From Coptis chinensis (lineage: Eukaryota > Streptophyta > Magnoliopsida > Ranunculales > Ranunculaceae): a DNA stretch of 64,000 nt. The notes below the pieces were generated by a model. That model searched no databases. It was not told where the DNA came from and worked only from the letters and a program-made list of their open reading frames with translations. Within the stretch, counting starts at the first letter, position 1. Each line of letters begins with the position of its first letter. Made by a program: the position numbers and the translations under genes. The stretch is taken from assembly GCA_015680905.1 (NCBI GenBank), contig CM027378.1:3224001-3288000 (forward strand). The letters are read 5' to 3'. Positions 11,795 through 23,740 of this stretch are shown piece by piece.

Positions 11795-13595
11795 ATGGAA
11801 TCAGGTGGTACAACTGCACACCGTACTGCATCAGATGCCTTTTCTCCCACAGGTCAATGTACTTCTCAGTCATCCAAGAAGACACAATTAATGGGTCCCT
11901 CCGGGAAAGTGCTTGTTGAGTTATGGCCTAATGGCCAAATTGTTGGACAAAATGCAAGCAAGTTCAAAACTGCAATAGGGAACCAAGTGAGGCTTAATAT
12001 CCCTATCAACACCAAGGATTGGAGACTAGTGGATGGTAGCTTTAAGGATGCAATTTGGAAAGCCTTGACGGTAATTATTTTTATTTATTTATTTAATGTG
12101 TTAATTAAATAATCAACTTTACCATTAAGCTATGCTATGTCTTAATATATTGTTTCTTATCAACTGTACTCATGATAGGAGGAATTCGAATTTAATGTCG
12201 AAAACTTTGAAGCTCGTCCGTTGGTCGAGACAAATTATTCTCAAAAACTTAGGACACAGAAAGCGACATACAGGGCAAAGTTTTTGGAGAAAGCTGAAAG
12301 CATTGAAGCAGCTAAGGAAAACTGCCCACCTGCTATTAATCCTGCTCTTTGGGTAGATTTTGTCGACTATGAGCTTCAGACTAAAGTAAAAGAAAGGAAT
12401 GCGAAAAATGCGGCAAATAGGGCCATGAATACTATTGGTAGTACTAATGGTAGGAGAACCTTCTCCCAAAGGCATAACGATTTGGTACGTATCATTTTTT
12501 AAATTATTAACCCTTTTGATTATGTATATAGATATGAATACTATTGTCGTCCTTTTTGAAGCACTATTACTAAGCATTGATTATTTGCCTGTAGCAACAA
12601 CAAAACCCTCAAGCAAAAATAACTCGAGTTGATGATTGTCTTAAGGGTCGTGAACTTGATGATGGAACAGTTTTGGAAAGTGCTCGGGAAAAATATGTGA
12701 GTAGAAGTTTTACTGCTTCTATTTTGTAACTTCAGTTTTTGATTGCTACCGGGTATATTTTGGGCTATTTGATTGCTTTTTAAAAAAAAAACAAATAAAT
12801 GCAGGATCAAGTGAAAGCAGTTAAAGAAAGAAGACTAGCATCTGGAGAGACTGACACGGGAGACATCGACTCCGATGCATTGACTGAAGTACTTGGCAAG
12901 GATAAGAAGAACCGTGTTCGTGGAGTTGGTTCTAATGTTTCTAGGAAGCAGCTACAACATGCTGCTGTCGCAAGCGCTTTACTCAACCAAATGGCTGCTA
13001 CATCAGTTGCAAAGGTTGAGGCCGATGTGGCTACATTTAAATCAAAGGTCGAAACAGACATGTCTGAGGTCAAATCAATGCTCAAGGTCAGTTTTTTCTT
13101 GGCAATTACGGTTAATGGTTAGAGTTAGTAATATGTGAACCACACTTTAAAATTATCATGTCTTCATCTATACCCGCATAGGTTCTCCTTCAACAACAAC
13201 TAGGCAATACTACGACAGCCAATAATGTGACAGCCAATGCCAAAGCACATATGGGTGTGACTACACCCAGAACTGAAGTTGGTTCAAGTTCCGCTCAACG
13301 CCATTCTCCAGCAACCCCTCAGAACTTGACTCCTGCTTTTGGGTCGCTTGAACAGCCTAGAATCACATTACTAGATAAGTTTGGTACAGAAGTTGCTAAA
13401 GGGTCTATTGATTTAAGTGCAAAAATTTGTCATGGCAGAATTCTGGTTGGTGGAGAGAGAAGAGTGTATATTGATGAAGTATTGGTTCCCGATGCTACTG
13501 TTTATGATGGTCCACAAGATGGTAATGAAACTTTGAATGCTTGGCTTGAAGGAGGGTATATAGCTTGGCTTGATGGGCGATTGAAGTATGATTGA
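11795..13595 (+). CDS. TNPA-like protein (plant transposase family 24), five exons
   Basis: Exons 11795-12070, 12179-12484, 12595-12696, 12805-13086 and 13182-13595 join in phase through GT-AG introns with no internal stop, giving 459 residues. Each intron lies between codons. The protein has a GPSGKVLVELWPNG start region, the PF03004-type segment with LTEVLGKDKKNRVRGVG in exon 4, a heptad-like AKVEADVATFKSKVETDMSEV coiled coil at the exon 4/5 boundary, and a C-terminal part ending WLDGRLKYD. TNPA-type proteins bind subterminal repeats and bring the transposon ends together. It lies just downstream of the transposase in the same orientation, as in En/Spm. Intact coding beside a broken TNP2 suggests it could still be expressed. 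The start at 11795 is the first in-frame ATG of exon 1. Confidence 0.8.
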
Positions 13596-14490
13596 TGTTT
13601 GTAGGTTTTAGACCTTTTTTGGATTTCTCTACTTTTTGCTCTTCCTGCTTTAGTTGAAGCTCAAGACATATTTTTATGTGGTTGTGGTTGCCATGACTTG
13701 GAACTTTTTGGGTGTGTTGTCATGCCTTGAAATTTTTATGTGGTTAGTCTTGTCTAGTTGTAATAATATAATGAACTCTTTAGCTGTCAAATCTTTTTAT
13801 TGGTTTTATGTCGTGACTTGCCTTGTTGTAAAAACAAACCAAGGCCTTTTGTGTATTTAAGTTTAAGTGCGGATGGCAGATGTCGAGATATTTTGAGCAA
13901 TTAGTAGTCACCGGGATCGTAAACCCCGGTTAGTTTTTGTTTATTTTCTTCTTCTTTCTATTAGCTATTTTAATATGAAGTTCTTATTTTCATTTATATC
14001 ACTAATAAATGTGTAATTGTTTGATGCATGACGAGGTTCATCTTGTTGGAGAAATGCTGTCGAGTGGTGACTTATGCTAAGCCACTAAGGTACCACGAGA
14101 ACATCTCGAACTCTTTTCATCACTTTCTTGTGTGTGTGTATTGCTTGAAAAGCTTGCGGCTTCTCTTATATCAAGTGCGAACAACTAAGATAATCATATG
14201 AATTTTACTAATTGTCTAAAATAGCAAGCCTTTGGTGATTCTACATTGCTCATATGATGATTTGTGATGATGAGTTTGGATCTGTTGAATTGTAAACAAT
14301 CAGAAACATCAATGGCAAAGACGTCCTCATAGTGCAGAAACAAGACCTGGGAGCTCTCAGCTATCGCGGTTTGCTGGAACATTATGGCTTGCTTTTGCTG
14401 TTTAATATATGATTCTGTCAATGCCGCAATTAGAAAGTCTGATTTCATCATGCTTAGTCTAATTATTTTCGATAATTACATTGCATGTAG
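13596..14490. other. Non-coding stretch of CACTA-1
   Basis: AT-rich sequence downstream of the TNPA-like gene. It probably includes that gene's 3' UTR and the intron preceding the first captured exon. No gene or structure could be supported. Confidence 0.5.
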
Positions 14491-15830
14491 GGAGTGCCAT
14501 CCTCCAAGATTGATGGGTTTGATTTGAGTTCTGGAGATTTCCCAACACTTGGTACTGAAAAGAATACCGAGTCGCATGATCAACAAGGTTTGCATATTTA
14601 CCTCATTAAGTTTATGTTTTAATATTTAATGTAACGTGGTCATTTCCAGTTTTTTGCATATAAGAAATTAGTCCATACTTGAACAGCAGAGTATTAATTT
14701 TCTTGACATTTTTTCAGTTTTAGGGTTTGTTGCCTCTTTCTGAAAAATTGTTAAGGGAAACAATTTAAGATTTATAATTACCATCAAAGCTAATATTGTT
14801 AATCATTGACCATATAAAAAACAAAACATAGGGTGTTCATCATACCAACTCAAAACCCACTGAAAATCAGACTCCTTCAGGAATCCCTTTTTGTATTTTA
14901 AATTTAGAAACCTCGATATCTAGCTCGTTTAGCTCTGTAGCCCAGATTTTTTACTTCCACTCTCATGAAGCATGGGTATATTGCATGTCTAATGTTCCTC
15001 AGTTGTTTAATATGACTGCATATCATGCAACAAGTTGTTGGGTTTTCCAGGGTCACTTTCTCTATTCATAGATTTTTTCTCTATTCATATCGCGTGTCAT
15101 GCGTGGGTTTTCTCACTACAGATTCCATTAGTTGTTAATTATTGTAATCACATGTTCCAAGTCTCAGATCTGTGGGTCAACTCCGCTTGACCTCGAGCAG
15201 ACTAGGAACACCGAAAGGGAGATCTGAAGTTTTCAGAATCGTGGGTATGCTTATGCTTAACTATTCTATCCGGGCACCTGACGATATCCTTCATTTCAAA
15301 TTTTGGAATTCTTTATAAAGAATTACAATGACACAAGAGGACGCGGTCCATTGTCATCCGCTTGAAATTTTAGAATTTGAAGTTCTAAATGATAGAATTG
15401 AGATTTTTTAATTGAGCGATTTTGGTTTCGTCTTGTATTTTCAGAAGTTGAATCTGCAGATGCAACCATCGATAAAGGATCTGTTAATACTTGGAAAAGA
15501 GACGACTTTCCATATATTGGAGAAGGAGTGCCACCAATTCGATAAGTGGCAGAGAGAACCCACCCGTATCCCAATCACAATATGCCTCCAAAGCATTTTG
15601 GGCCTATCACATGATTCTGTTCATAATCCTCCCCGATGGACTTTGGTACAGGGGACCGTCTAGTATGCCTCCTTATGGACCCCCTGGTCGTCCTGGTGGT
15701 TATCCACATGAATCATATGGTTACTATCATCCTCATCCTCAGCATTCAGCTAGGCCTTTAGCCAACTCACAGCATTCAGCACGCTCCAGTGAGCCATACG
15801 CCATATCTTGAAAGAGGGAAGCGGTCAGGG
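14491..15830 (+). pseudogene. Captured fragment of a MOS1-like gene
   Basis: An exon-like block at 14491-14586, with AG before it and GT after it, encodes DGFDLSSGDFPTLGTEKN. A second block at about 15445-15830, spread over two frames, encodes a VNTWKRDDFPYIGEG segment and then a Pro/Gly/Tyr-rich part with PPYGPPGRPGGYPHESYGYY. Both parts recall the plant MODIFIER OF SNC1 1 protein (BAT2 N-terminal-like, low-complexity), which has SGDFPTLG followed by a WYRGP-type Gly/Pro region. At least one stop and one frame change make it non-functional. It has the same orientation as the transposase genes. Intronic sequence (14587-15440) is retained, so capture was from DNA rather than mRNA. Identity is from memory of the motif order. 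Confidence 0.6.
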
Positions 15831-16039
15831 GTTCTTGGAGAGGATGGCTTTCAAGTAGACTGTACAAATGATGAACAGGTTACAAACTTTGTTATGAAAG
15901 TCCTTTTTCATCACCTATGGATATATAGTCTGTATTGTGTAGTAGCTAAAAAGGAGCATATATATTTCTTTTGTTAAGAACCATGAAGAAAGATTAACAT
16001 CATTTAGCTCATAAGAAAAAGTAAGTCCTCAATTTTTCC

Positions 16040-17870
16040 CCCATTGTTGGTTTTGAAGGTACAGATGAAGATGTGATATCCAACAACAGCAGGAGAAGTT
16101 TGGACGGGGGGGCTGATTTGGTTAATTTGGTTCATGAAAAGATTGTCAAAGGCAGAAACAAGTTTAAAGAAAATGCTCAACAACTTGTAAAGGGTTTCAA
16201 CACCAATTCTCTTGTAGCCAAACATGCAAGGTCAGAGCAAGATCCTCACGAGGTGAGAAGACGACCTTTGTGAAGCTTTCGATGACTCTGCTGTCATTTG
16301 AACAGAGGACAACAGAGCTTGGGATGAAAGCATTAATTGGCACGGAAAGGAAGTAAGAAGTTCTTTTATAGCGTCTACTCCTATAGAGAGCAAAAATGGT
16401 GAGAGGTGGCATGAGAAAGGACAAGAAGAACAAAGCGAGAAAGGAAAATGATTCTACGAGAAGACAAGGGATCGCTAAATTTTCACCGGATGCTACCCAA
16501 AAGTTCATAACATCTTCAATGCTACACTTTCGCGGTTTGTAATGAAGGAAGTATTGCAGCAAGTGGTACCTTCCCTAGGAAGAAACCGAGGAATCCAAAG
16601 TCTATTCAAACACGCTTGGACTCAGCTACAAGCAATGAGTCAACTAAAAATAGTCCATGCAATGAAGAAATAAAGGAAATTGATGTCTTGATTGACTTTT
16701 GTAGTGGTGCTAATACCTTCAGGAATTTTGAAAAGAAAGACACTCTAGTTGGTCGTAAAGATGTAAGAAATAGCTTCACCGATGGTAAAGCTCGAGAATT
16801 AGAGTGTAAAATAGAGAAACTTGAGAGAGATCTAAGAGAAGCTGCTGCAGCTGAGGTCTCTCTTTACTCGATAGTCGCAGAGCATGGGAATTCGACAAAT
16901 AGGGTTTATGCTCCAGCTCGACACCTTTCCAGGTTATACTTACATGCTTGCAGAAATGGATCGTGACTAGCGGGGAGAGTGTTGCTAAAACTGCTGCTTT
17001 TTTATGGATTAGTTTTTGGTTGTGAAAGCATGTGCAACTGATGTCCCAAGGTTCGTATAAACTCACTCTTTGCTGTTTTTCTTCCTTGAAATTTTCATCA
17101 ATACACCTCCCAGATTTTAAATTTGCGAAGTTTGAATCGCGGTCAAGACATCAAATGTATCTAGACTCTTTCCCTCGCTTATAAGCGTCCCTCTACTTTA
17201 CGTTCAACCACATGGCTCTCATAAAGTTCAGCCGTGTCTCGGGCTTGAGCTTTTTTGCAAAGATACAAGGCGATGAAACTTTACAAACTAATATGTCTAG
17301 CTTAGATGTTCTCAAACCTGTTTCTTTGTTATCATATCCCAATTGTTGCACATTTAATTCTCCGTGAACTCTTCCACTTCTCGGTCGGTTCATTGTTTGG
17401 ACTGCTTTATTGAAAAAACAGGTTAACTTTTACATTTGTCAAATTCAGGTTGTCTTATGAGCAAGCATCGGCAAAGCCGATGAGAAGTTGACTACAAGCT
17501 CCCTCTACACCCTATATTGAAATCAATGAATCACGGGAAGCCAAACAAAAGAGATCTTCATTAATGAAACAGAAGGTGTCTCCCCATAGAAAGAAGGGAA
17601 GGAATTTTGAGTTTACCAATGATTTTGACGACTGGGAGGATCCAAACACATTTACAAGTGCATTGGAAAGAATTGAAGCCTGGATATTCTCTCGAATAAT
17701 TGAATCATTATGGTGGCAGGTAAGCAAGTCAAATCCTAGTGATTTCTTTTTGTTAGATATCTCATATCATCTCTATCTGAACATACTGAATCCATTACAA
17801 CTTGTATGTTTCGTGTTCTCTAGACTTTCACTCCACCTATGCAGTCTGCCACTTGCTGGTATTATTCTCT
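16040..17870 (+). pseudogene. Captured fragment of an EEIG1/EHBP1 N-terminal-domain (NT-C2) gene
   Basis: Three exon-like blocks: about 16060-16270 (KGRNKFKENAQQLVKGFNTN), 16560-16965 (LERDLREAAAAEVSLYSIVA, then VYAPARHLSRLYLHAC) and 17560-17720 (DWEDPNTFTSALERIEAWIF, then SRIIESLWWQ followed by GTAAGC). The EAAAxEVSLYSIVAEHG and APAR.LSRLYLHAC motifs and the IEAWIFSRIIES.WWQ segment are characteristic of the large plant proteins with an N-terminal NT-C2 domain and a dilute-like C-terminal part. Stops and frame changes occur (for example TGA after HACRNGS at about 16964). The first block is less certainly from the same gene. Introns are retained. Confidence 0.6.
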
Positions 17871-20536
17871 ATCTAGGTGACATGCTAGCTTATATACTTT
17901 TTAATGTGAGTGGTTGCCTTTAAATGATCTGATTTGTATTCTTCATTTAGTTATACATTTGCTCATTTTATGTACTGCATTTGTTTTCCTTTTGATTTAT
18001 TTTTGTCGTGTTTAGGTAGCCTATTAGTTCCACTCACACCTGTGACATCTTTAAACTTTGCAAGGGGATTACTTGGACTTTGCTTATCCATTTCAGTCTT
18101 TTCAAGTAGGAAAGACAGCCAGGATGTAGTTTTTGGGGCTGGGGAAGGATTGAAAGATACTAATTGGGTGCGCCCTTCCATCTGTTTTTTAACTCTTGTT
18201 CTATGCTTTATTCTTTAACATTGATAAAATTTCTTATTAGATTCGGTTTCTTTTGATAAACCACTGCACATATCGTTTAAGACGTCAAACGTGATTTGGT
18301 TTCTCAGTATCTTTTACACTCAATGTGGCATAAAATTAGATTAGATTCTCTTGCTATCCGGACTCTAGATTGGTCAATCGGGTGATATCCGTAACTGAGT
18401 TTCAGCACAAGTTTTCTAATGCTTAGATCAGGGTGCTTAGGATCTATAGGATTTCCAGATGTTGTTATGTTTTCCCTTTTACTTGCATATCACTACACTA
18501 GAACTGTTAAAATACGACAAAATCTTTTTAACCCAAACGACACTTGTCATCTTATTGAAGTATCACAATGGAGTGTTTATAATAAAGCACTGAATGTTTC
18601 TAGAATCTAGAGTCATATTTATGTACTTCGTTACCAAGCTAATGTTAAGTACAAAACTTCACCCATGTATCGGTCTTTTCCAAAGATGGCCTTAGTTATC
18701 TCAACTTTCAAGTTTGGTGAGTATCGAAAAAATAGCATTACGAGATATGGTATCTTTAGGAAGATCTTTTGGTATCTTTCTAAAGACGCTCTCATTTAGT
18801 GTTTGCATAGAAAAAATTATATTCATCAAGATCTCTTCTATATCCTACAACTTTGAGTTTTCCCAATGGGAATAGATTAGTATATTTCCCCACAATTTAA
18901 TAAGTTAATGCTCAACATTGAAGAATGTACGAAGTTTAGTGTTAGGACCAACACGGTTATATAAGTATTTGTATATAAGTAGTCCAATTATTGTGTTACG
19001 GTATTACCTAAGTTTGTGAAACATTAAACTCGAGAAAAAAGACCTTTAATGGGCTGTTGATCTTTGAACCATTGTGTATAATACTAATAATGTAAAGACC
19101 TCGACTTCTTGTTCTTGGCACATGCATGCCCATTTGGAGAGTGATTTTCTTTGCTCACAATCTATGGAATGAAAGTGTCTAGATTATGTTGATTGGCATC
19201 TATTCTTGCTTGTATTTCAGATTACGATATCTTGAAATTCCTTATAAATTTTCAGATTCTTTGGTAAGAATGAGAAGAACAAGCGAGCATATAGTGTAGG
19301 CGTGAATGAGTTCGATCTTGTGATGTAGGTAAAATGTTTACTCTTATATTGATAACTTTAGGTGGAAGCTTTATATAAGGTCCTTCAACTTTAACAATCC
19401 ACATTAAATTTGATATCTTTAACTAGACAACGGCGGGGAACCCATGATTGAGAATCTTGTCAAAGGCGCAGATCTTGTTTGCCTTTGGGTGGCTCTGTGT
19501 GAGAAATCATACTCTCTATCTCTCTGTGCATGTGTTACAAATAGGAGTTTAATTGAGATTATAATGAGATATATAATGGGGTTGATTTTCAATTCAATTC
19601 AGTCCAACCGATAATAGAAATACTACATGAAAACCTTGTTTGCTGTTAAAAATGTTTCAATTTTTTATCCATATTTGAGAATAAAGAAAGTTCCAAAATC
19701 TCGAGAGATATTATGATTTTGGGAGGTTCATAATAAATTTAGGCCACACTTAGTTTAAGTAAGAGGCAGCGCGATTGACATGATTTAGTAATTTTGAAAT
19801 ATTTCAAGATTTTATGTTGATGGAGATTTTATGTGTTTTGTTTTTTGAAAAATATGAAGAATCTTTAGAGGAGAAGAAAGTATAATGCTTAAGCTATATG
19901 TGTAATTTAGAGGAGAAGAAAGTATAATGCTTAAGCTATATGTGTAACATTATGTGAATTGAAGTTTACTATGTCTGGACTTAGTACGATTTTTTCAATG
20001 GTGGATATCTTGGTTTGCCAAAATATTGACATATGGGATGGTTTTACTCACTGTCTCTCTAGTTCCTAATATTTCTCATTGATACAGATTTGTTGCAACT
20101 GGAATTTTCCCATACCTTCATGTTTTCTGGTGTATAAGCCAATGTTTCTTAATGTTGGTCATGACCTGAACATTTTAGTTTCTATATAAATCGTAATATT
20201 ACATGCTATGAAGTCTTGTTTGTTGAAGGACCATTCCATTGTTTTTTTGACTTATAACCTTCGGTTGCTGTTTTACGACATCGAAGAAGGGCAGTGTCTT
20301 GTCTTCACTCCCGCCAATTAGTATTACATCGGGACAGCCCAAGCCTATCTTATTAGTAGTGGCGTCCATGGATTCAGCGTCTTTTTCCGTGACAAAAGTC
20401 CAGTGCGATTCTCCTTTATCGTATGTTGAAAGCCTTCTATTGCAATTCCTATAGTCTTTATAGCAAATTCAGAGTTAATTTTCCTGTGTGTTGAATATAT
20501 TGTTAAAAATTGAATAGCTATTTCAAACAATGTTCA
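17871..20536. other. Largely non-coding captured sequence
   Basis: AT-rich sequence between recognised fragments. Short peptide-like runs occur (NGGEPMIENLVKGADLVC near 19428-19482; RKDSQDVVFGAGEGLKDTNW near 18108-18167, followed by GT) that look like single exons, but I cannot name their source. Apart from a 42-bp tandem duplication, nothing else could be supported. Confidence 0.45.
19864..19947 (+). repeat. Perfect 42-bp tandem duplication
   Basis: Two identical adjacent units (19864-19905 and 19906-19947) beginning TTTAGAGGAGAAGAAAG and ending GTGTAA. The absence of divergence suggests a recent duplication after capture. Confidence 0.85.
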
Positions 20537-20608
20537 GGGAATGATTTCATTGTTGGCAGCAGTTGAAGCTCTTTCCCATATTGATGGTGTAAATGAGCTT
20601 AAGAAGCA
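20537..20608 (+). pseudogene. Unrecognised captured exon
   Basis: A short open block preceded by AG and followed by GT encodes GMISLLAAVEALSHIDGVNE then LKKQ. It has the composition and splice context of a real plant exon. The source gene was not recognised. Confidence 0.4.
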
Positions 20609-21100
20609 GGTATGTTTGAGATTGATATCGTCGGGAATTTTTATATACAATTTATGTGTTGTAATTACTTTACAAGTTATTTTGAAAATTATTAGGCGTT
20701 CATCCCATAACTGCAAACAAGGATAAATGTCAATATCTGTAGGCAGTAGGGGAATTGTTTATAGTTTGTATAAACACTGCAAATAACAGTATCACAATGG
20801 TTTGTGGTTTTGCAGAGTATTATCCTTTGATATCACAAAACGGTACTTGGATAAGAGCATCCCCAACTGTTGTGTCAAATGCTAGAAAAACAATGTTATT
20901 TCTCATTTTTTGTGGCTAAATTTGGCCATAAAATAACCGATGACTTTGTGCTTGATTTAGCAACCACGCGGCAAGTCTGCTTTTCTTTGTCGCGACTAGT
21001 CCTCTGCCGCATGGTGACCTTTTCTGATATTATTTTATGTCTGTTGAAAGAAATATAGCCTTAAAATATGAGTGTTGGTAGATTCCAGATACCATATGAC

Positions 21101-21143
21101 ATAATTTCTAATAGTAGCTTCATGAGCTACTATTAGAAATTAT
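21101..21143. repeat. Perfect 19-bp hairpin
   Basis: ATAATTTCTAATAGTAGCT (21101-21119) is followed, after a 5-base loop TCATG, by its exact reverse complement (21125-21143). It lies in intron-like sequence just upstream of the myosin fragment. Confidence 0.9.
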
Positions 21144-21169
21144 CTTCTTGAAAGATCTCGTGTTTGTCA

Positions 21170-21690
21170 AATTTCCGATCCCCGCCAACTACCATTGTTT
21201 CTACCTTCTATGTGCAGTATCATCACAGGTATTTTCTTATGAACTTGATCCTCTGTCCTTGGGAAAGTTCCTTCATTATTAGACTGGATATAGTGCTAAT
21301 ATAGCCGATGCTCCTATTGTTTTAAAACTTAACAGGAAATTGAGAAGTATAAGTTGGGAAACCCCCAATCATTTCGTTATCTTAACTAGTTAAATTGCTA
21401 TGAACTAGTTGGTGTAAGCGATGCTCATGAATACCTTGCCACTCGCAGAGCTATGGATATAACAAGAATTACTGAAGCAGAACAGGTGCACAAACTGGAT
21501 ATTTTTAATTTCTTTACAACTTGCATTGATAAGAGCCACGTCCTCATTCTTCTATTTTCCAGGATTCAATATTCAAAGTTGTCGCGGTGATTCATCATCT
21601 TGGTAATATCAAATTTGATAAGGGGGAAGAAAGTGATTCATCAATTCTAAAAGATGAGACATCCAATTTTCATCTTCACATGACCATAAA
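21170..21690 (+). pseudogene. Captured fragment of a class XI myosin motor domain
   Basis: Exon-like blocks: about 21180-21222 (NYHCFYLLCA), 21335-21486 (EIEKYKLGNPQSFRYLN, a stop, then NCYELVGVSDAHEYLATRRA and MDITRITEAEQ, then GTGCA) and 21563-21685 (DSIFKVVAVIHHLGNIKFDK, GEESDSSILKDE). The order and motifs fit the conserved motor-domain segment of plant myosin XI: NYHCFYLLCA, SDAHEYLATRRAMDI and a HLGNI.FxKGEE.DSS.LKDE stretch. An in-frame stop and a small deletion in the first block show it is not functional. Introns are retained. The ORF continuing to 21928 reads into intron. Actin-based motor function is lost. Confidence 0.85.
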
Positions 21691-22054
21691 ACTTCTCATG
21701 TACTCTCTTTGGATCCTTTATAGTAGCATACTAGATGGTTACATTTTGTTAGATATACTGGTGGCTGGAATTTTTTTTATTAATGTCATCATTTCAGGTG
21801 CTTATATAAGGGTCCTAGACATCATTTTGGGCTTGTTAAATGTTGTGGGAGCATGGACCCATTATTCACTTTGTGAAGTTTCTTTCTATTTTTATGGAAA
21901 GTATATTTGGATATGGCTGCTTTTCTAAATAGATTTTGGGTAAGGGAAGAATGGCTTTCCATGATTCTCCCGTTCTGCTTATGGCGAGTGGTTTTAGTGA
22001 TTGTCTTTTATCATACCATGCTAGCTAACATCAGAATTCTTAAATTTCTTGCAG

Positions 22055-22232
22055 GTCACTGCATCATCTTAATTGGTTAAGTGATCTACGGGATCAAGTC
22101 GAGCATACTAGAATTTTGAATGTTGTTTATCGATCTGCATCTGCTTTAGGATCACGTCTACCCTCTATAGCTAGCGCAAGAGCAAGGGTTGCTGGGGCAA
22201 GTGCCATTTTTTTGATCTCGAGTAGTACTCAG
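22055..22232 (+). pseudogene. Unrecognised captured exon
   Basis: One open block after TTGCAG and ending CTCAG|GTAACT encodes DQVEHTRILNVVYRSASALG and then SRLPSIASARARVAGA. It reads as a conserved plant exon with proper splice borders, on the same strand as the other captures, but I do not recognise the gene. Confidence 0.45.
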
Positions 22233-23270
22233 GTAACTTTGTACCAACTTTGAAAACTTATGTTTGTTTTTGAGCAACTAGGGATGTGGTTTATTGTGCT
22301 AAATGATTCGTTCGAACAATCGATGTTACAAACTTCTTATGCTTATGTTAGAATTTAAGGAAATAATATTGTCTTTGCCGAACAAGTATTAGGCTGCAAA
22401 GAGGATAAATTGCAAGGCATTGCCTTGGTGGTTTGGCCTTTCTCTTTAGTACTTTAGTAGCACATTAAGCTATGTGACATGGACACTTCATATTTTGAAA
22501 GCCTCAGTAATGAATTGACTCTTGCAGAAAAAAAAAATCTTTCTAGTAGGGAAAGGTTTGTGTTGTGTCTCCGAAACAAATGCTAATATGTGCCCAATAA
22601 GATAAGTATCCGCATATCCGTGTGGACACAAACACATTGACGCATAAAATTTCTAATTGTGGTTACCCTGATAGACTAAGAACACTCTCTGTTAACATAT
22701 AGTCACAATTCCATGAGATGCCCCTAGCATTGATTTCCTTGTAAGGAGGCTTTATAAGGTTTTAACCCCAAGAAATATTTGTGTAACTAGAGGATTGAAA
22801 TATTTTTTACCTAACTATGTCCTAATTCATATAGGTTGCCATGTCGTAAACCAAACACACACACACTGTGTCAATGTTTCTCTCGGATATTTCAATTCTT
22901 GCCGGGCTTTGTCAAATAAGTGGTGATATCGTGGGAGAAGTTATGGGAATTGCAGATGTGCACCCCTAAAACTGATGGGGAACACTTTCGAGAGCAATAA
23001 CAATAGCACGACCGGATGGCGACCAATACAATGGGATATTCTATGACAGCATATTAGACATCCCAAGATTAGGTTAGGTGAAGTCATTCCTATATAAGTT
23101 TGATTTGTAAATTGGGATTTGGACTAGTGTCTATATTTTTATAATAATGTTTAATTGATTAGTGGTTTTGTTTTTTGTTATTATATGTTGATTACGTTTG
23201 TGGAATGTGATATCTCTATAAGATGGAATATTCATATGTGCAGGGTGAACTTTTTTTGACATTTTGACCC
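22233..23270. other. Non-coding right arm of CACTA-1
   Basis: AT-rich, no supportable gene. It leads into the right subterminal repeats. Confidence 0.5.
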
Positions 23271-23310
23271 AGGAAAAAAATAAATATATATATTTTTTTT
23301 AACTGACAAA

Positions 23311-23725
23311 AATTTAGTAACGGATATATCCATTACACACATCGATATCAATAGCAAGTGGCACATTTATTACTAACGGATGTATCCGTTACACATATCG
23401 ATATTAATAGCAAGTGGCACATCTATTACTAACGGATATATCTGTGACATATGAAAATTGATTTCCTGCCAGAAAAGTAACTAAAGCAGCGCCAAACGTT
23501 ACTAACACTTATATCCGTTAGAAATGAATAGATTAAACTGCCGATCAACAGTTGGCTATCCGTTACAAAGAATTATAGTAACGGATATAAGCGTTACTAA
23601 GATTAATTTAAGTACTTGGTTATATCCGTTACTAAATTTTGCCTAAGTGACTGTAACACCCCAGAGCTAACGGATATAAGCGTTAGTAAAAATATAAGTA
23701 ACGGATACAGCTGTTAGTAAAAACC
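23311..23725. repeat. Right subterminal repeats of CACTA-1
   Basis: About ten copies of TAACGGATATATCCGTTA-type units in both orientations. Two of them sit in imperfect ~66-bp tandem repeats with the spacer TCGATATYAATAGCAAGTGG (about 23312-23455). The repeats mirror those inside the left end. Confidence 0.8.
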
Positions 23726-23740
23726 TTTTTTGGTGTAGTG

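Larger units (their letters stand above)
6569..23740 (+). mobile_element. 17.2-kb CACTA (En/Spm) transposon with captured gene fragments (CACTA-1)
   Basis: Termini are CACTACACCA at 6569 and TGGTGTAGTG at 23731-23740, flanked by the 3-bp duplication TAA. Many copies of a palindromic unit of the type TAACGGATATATCCGTTA lie inside both ends. The left third encodes the two classic CACTA proteins: a TNP2-like transposase (broken) and a TNPA-like protein (apparently intact). From about 14.4 to 22.2 kb it holds exon-intron fragments of unrelated plant genes on the plus strand (MOS1-like, EEIG1/NT-C2 family, myosin XI, and unrecognised exons). This is the pattern called transduplication or Pack-CACTA. 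It is probably non-autonomous now because TNP2 is disrupted. Confidence 0.92.

Noticed and set aside
21587-21928. 113-residue ORF as an independent gene with membrane-like segments
   Set aside because: Its first about 35 residues are the myosin XI exon; the hydrophobic remainder is translation of the following AT-rich intron.
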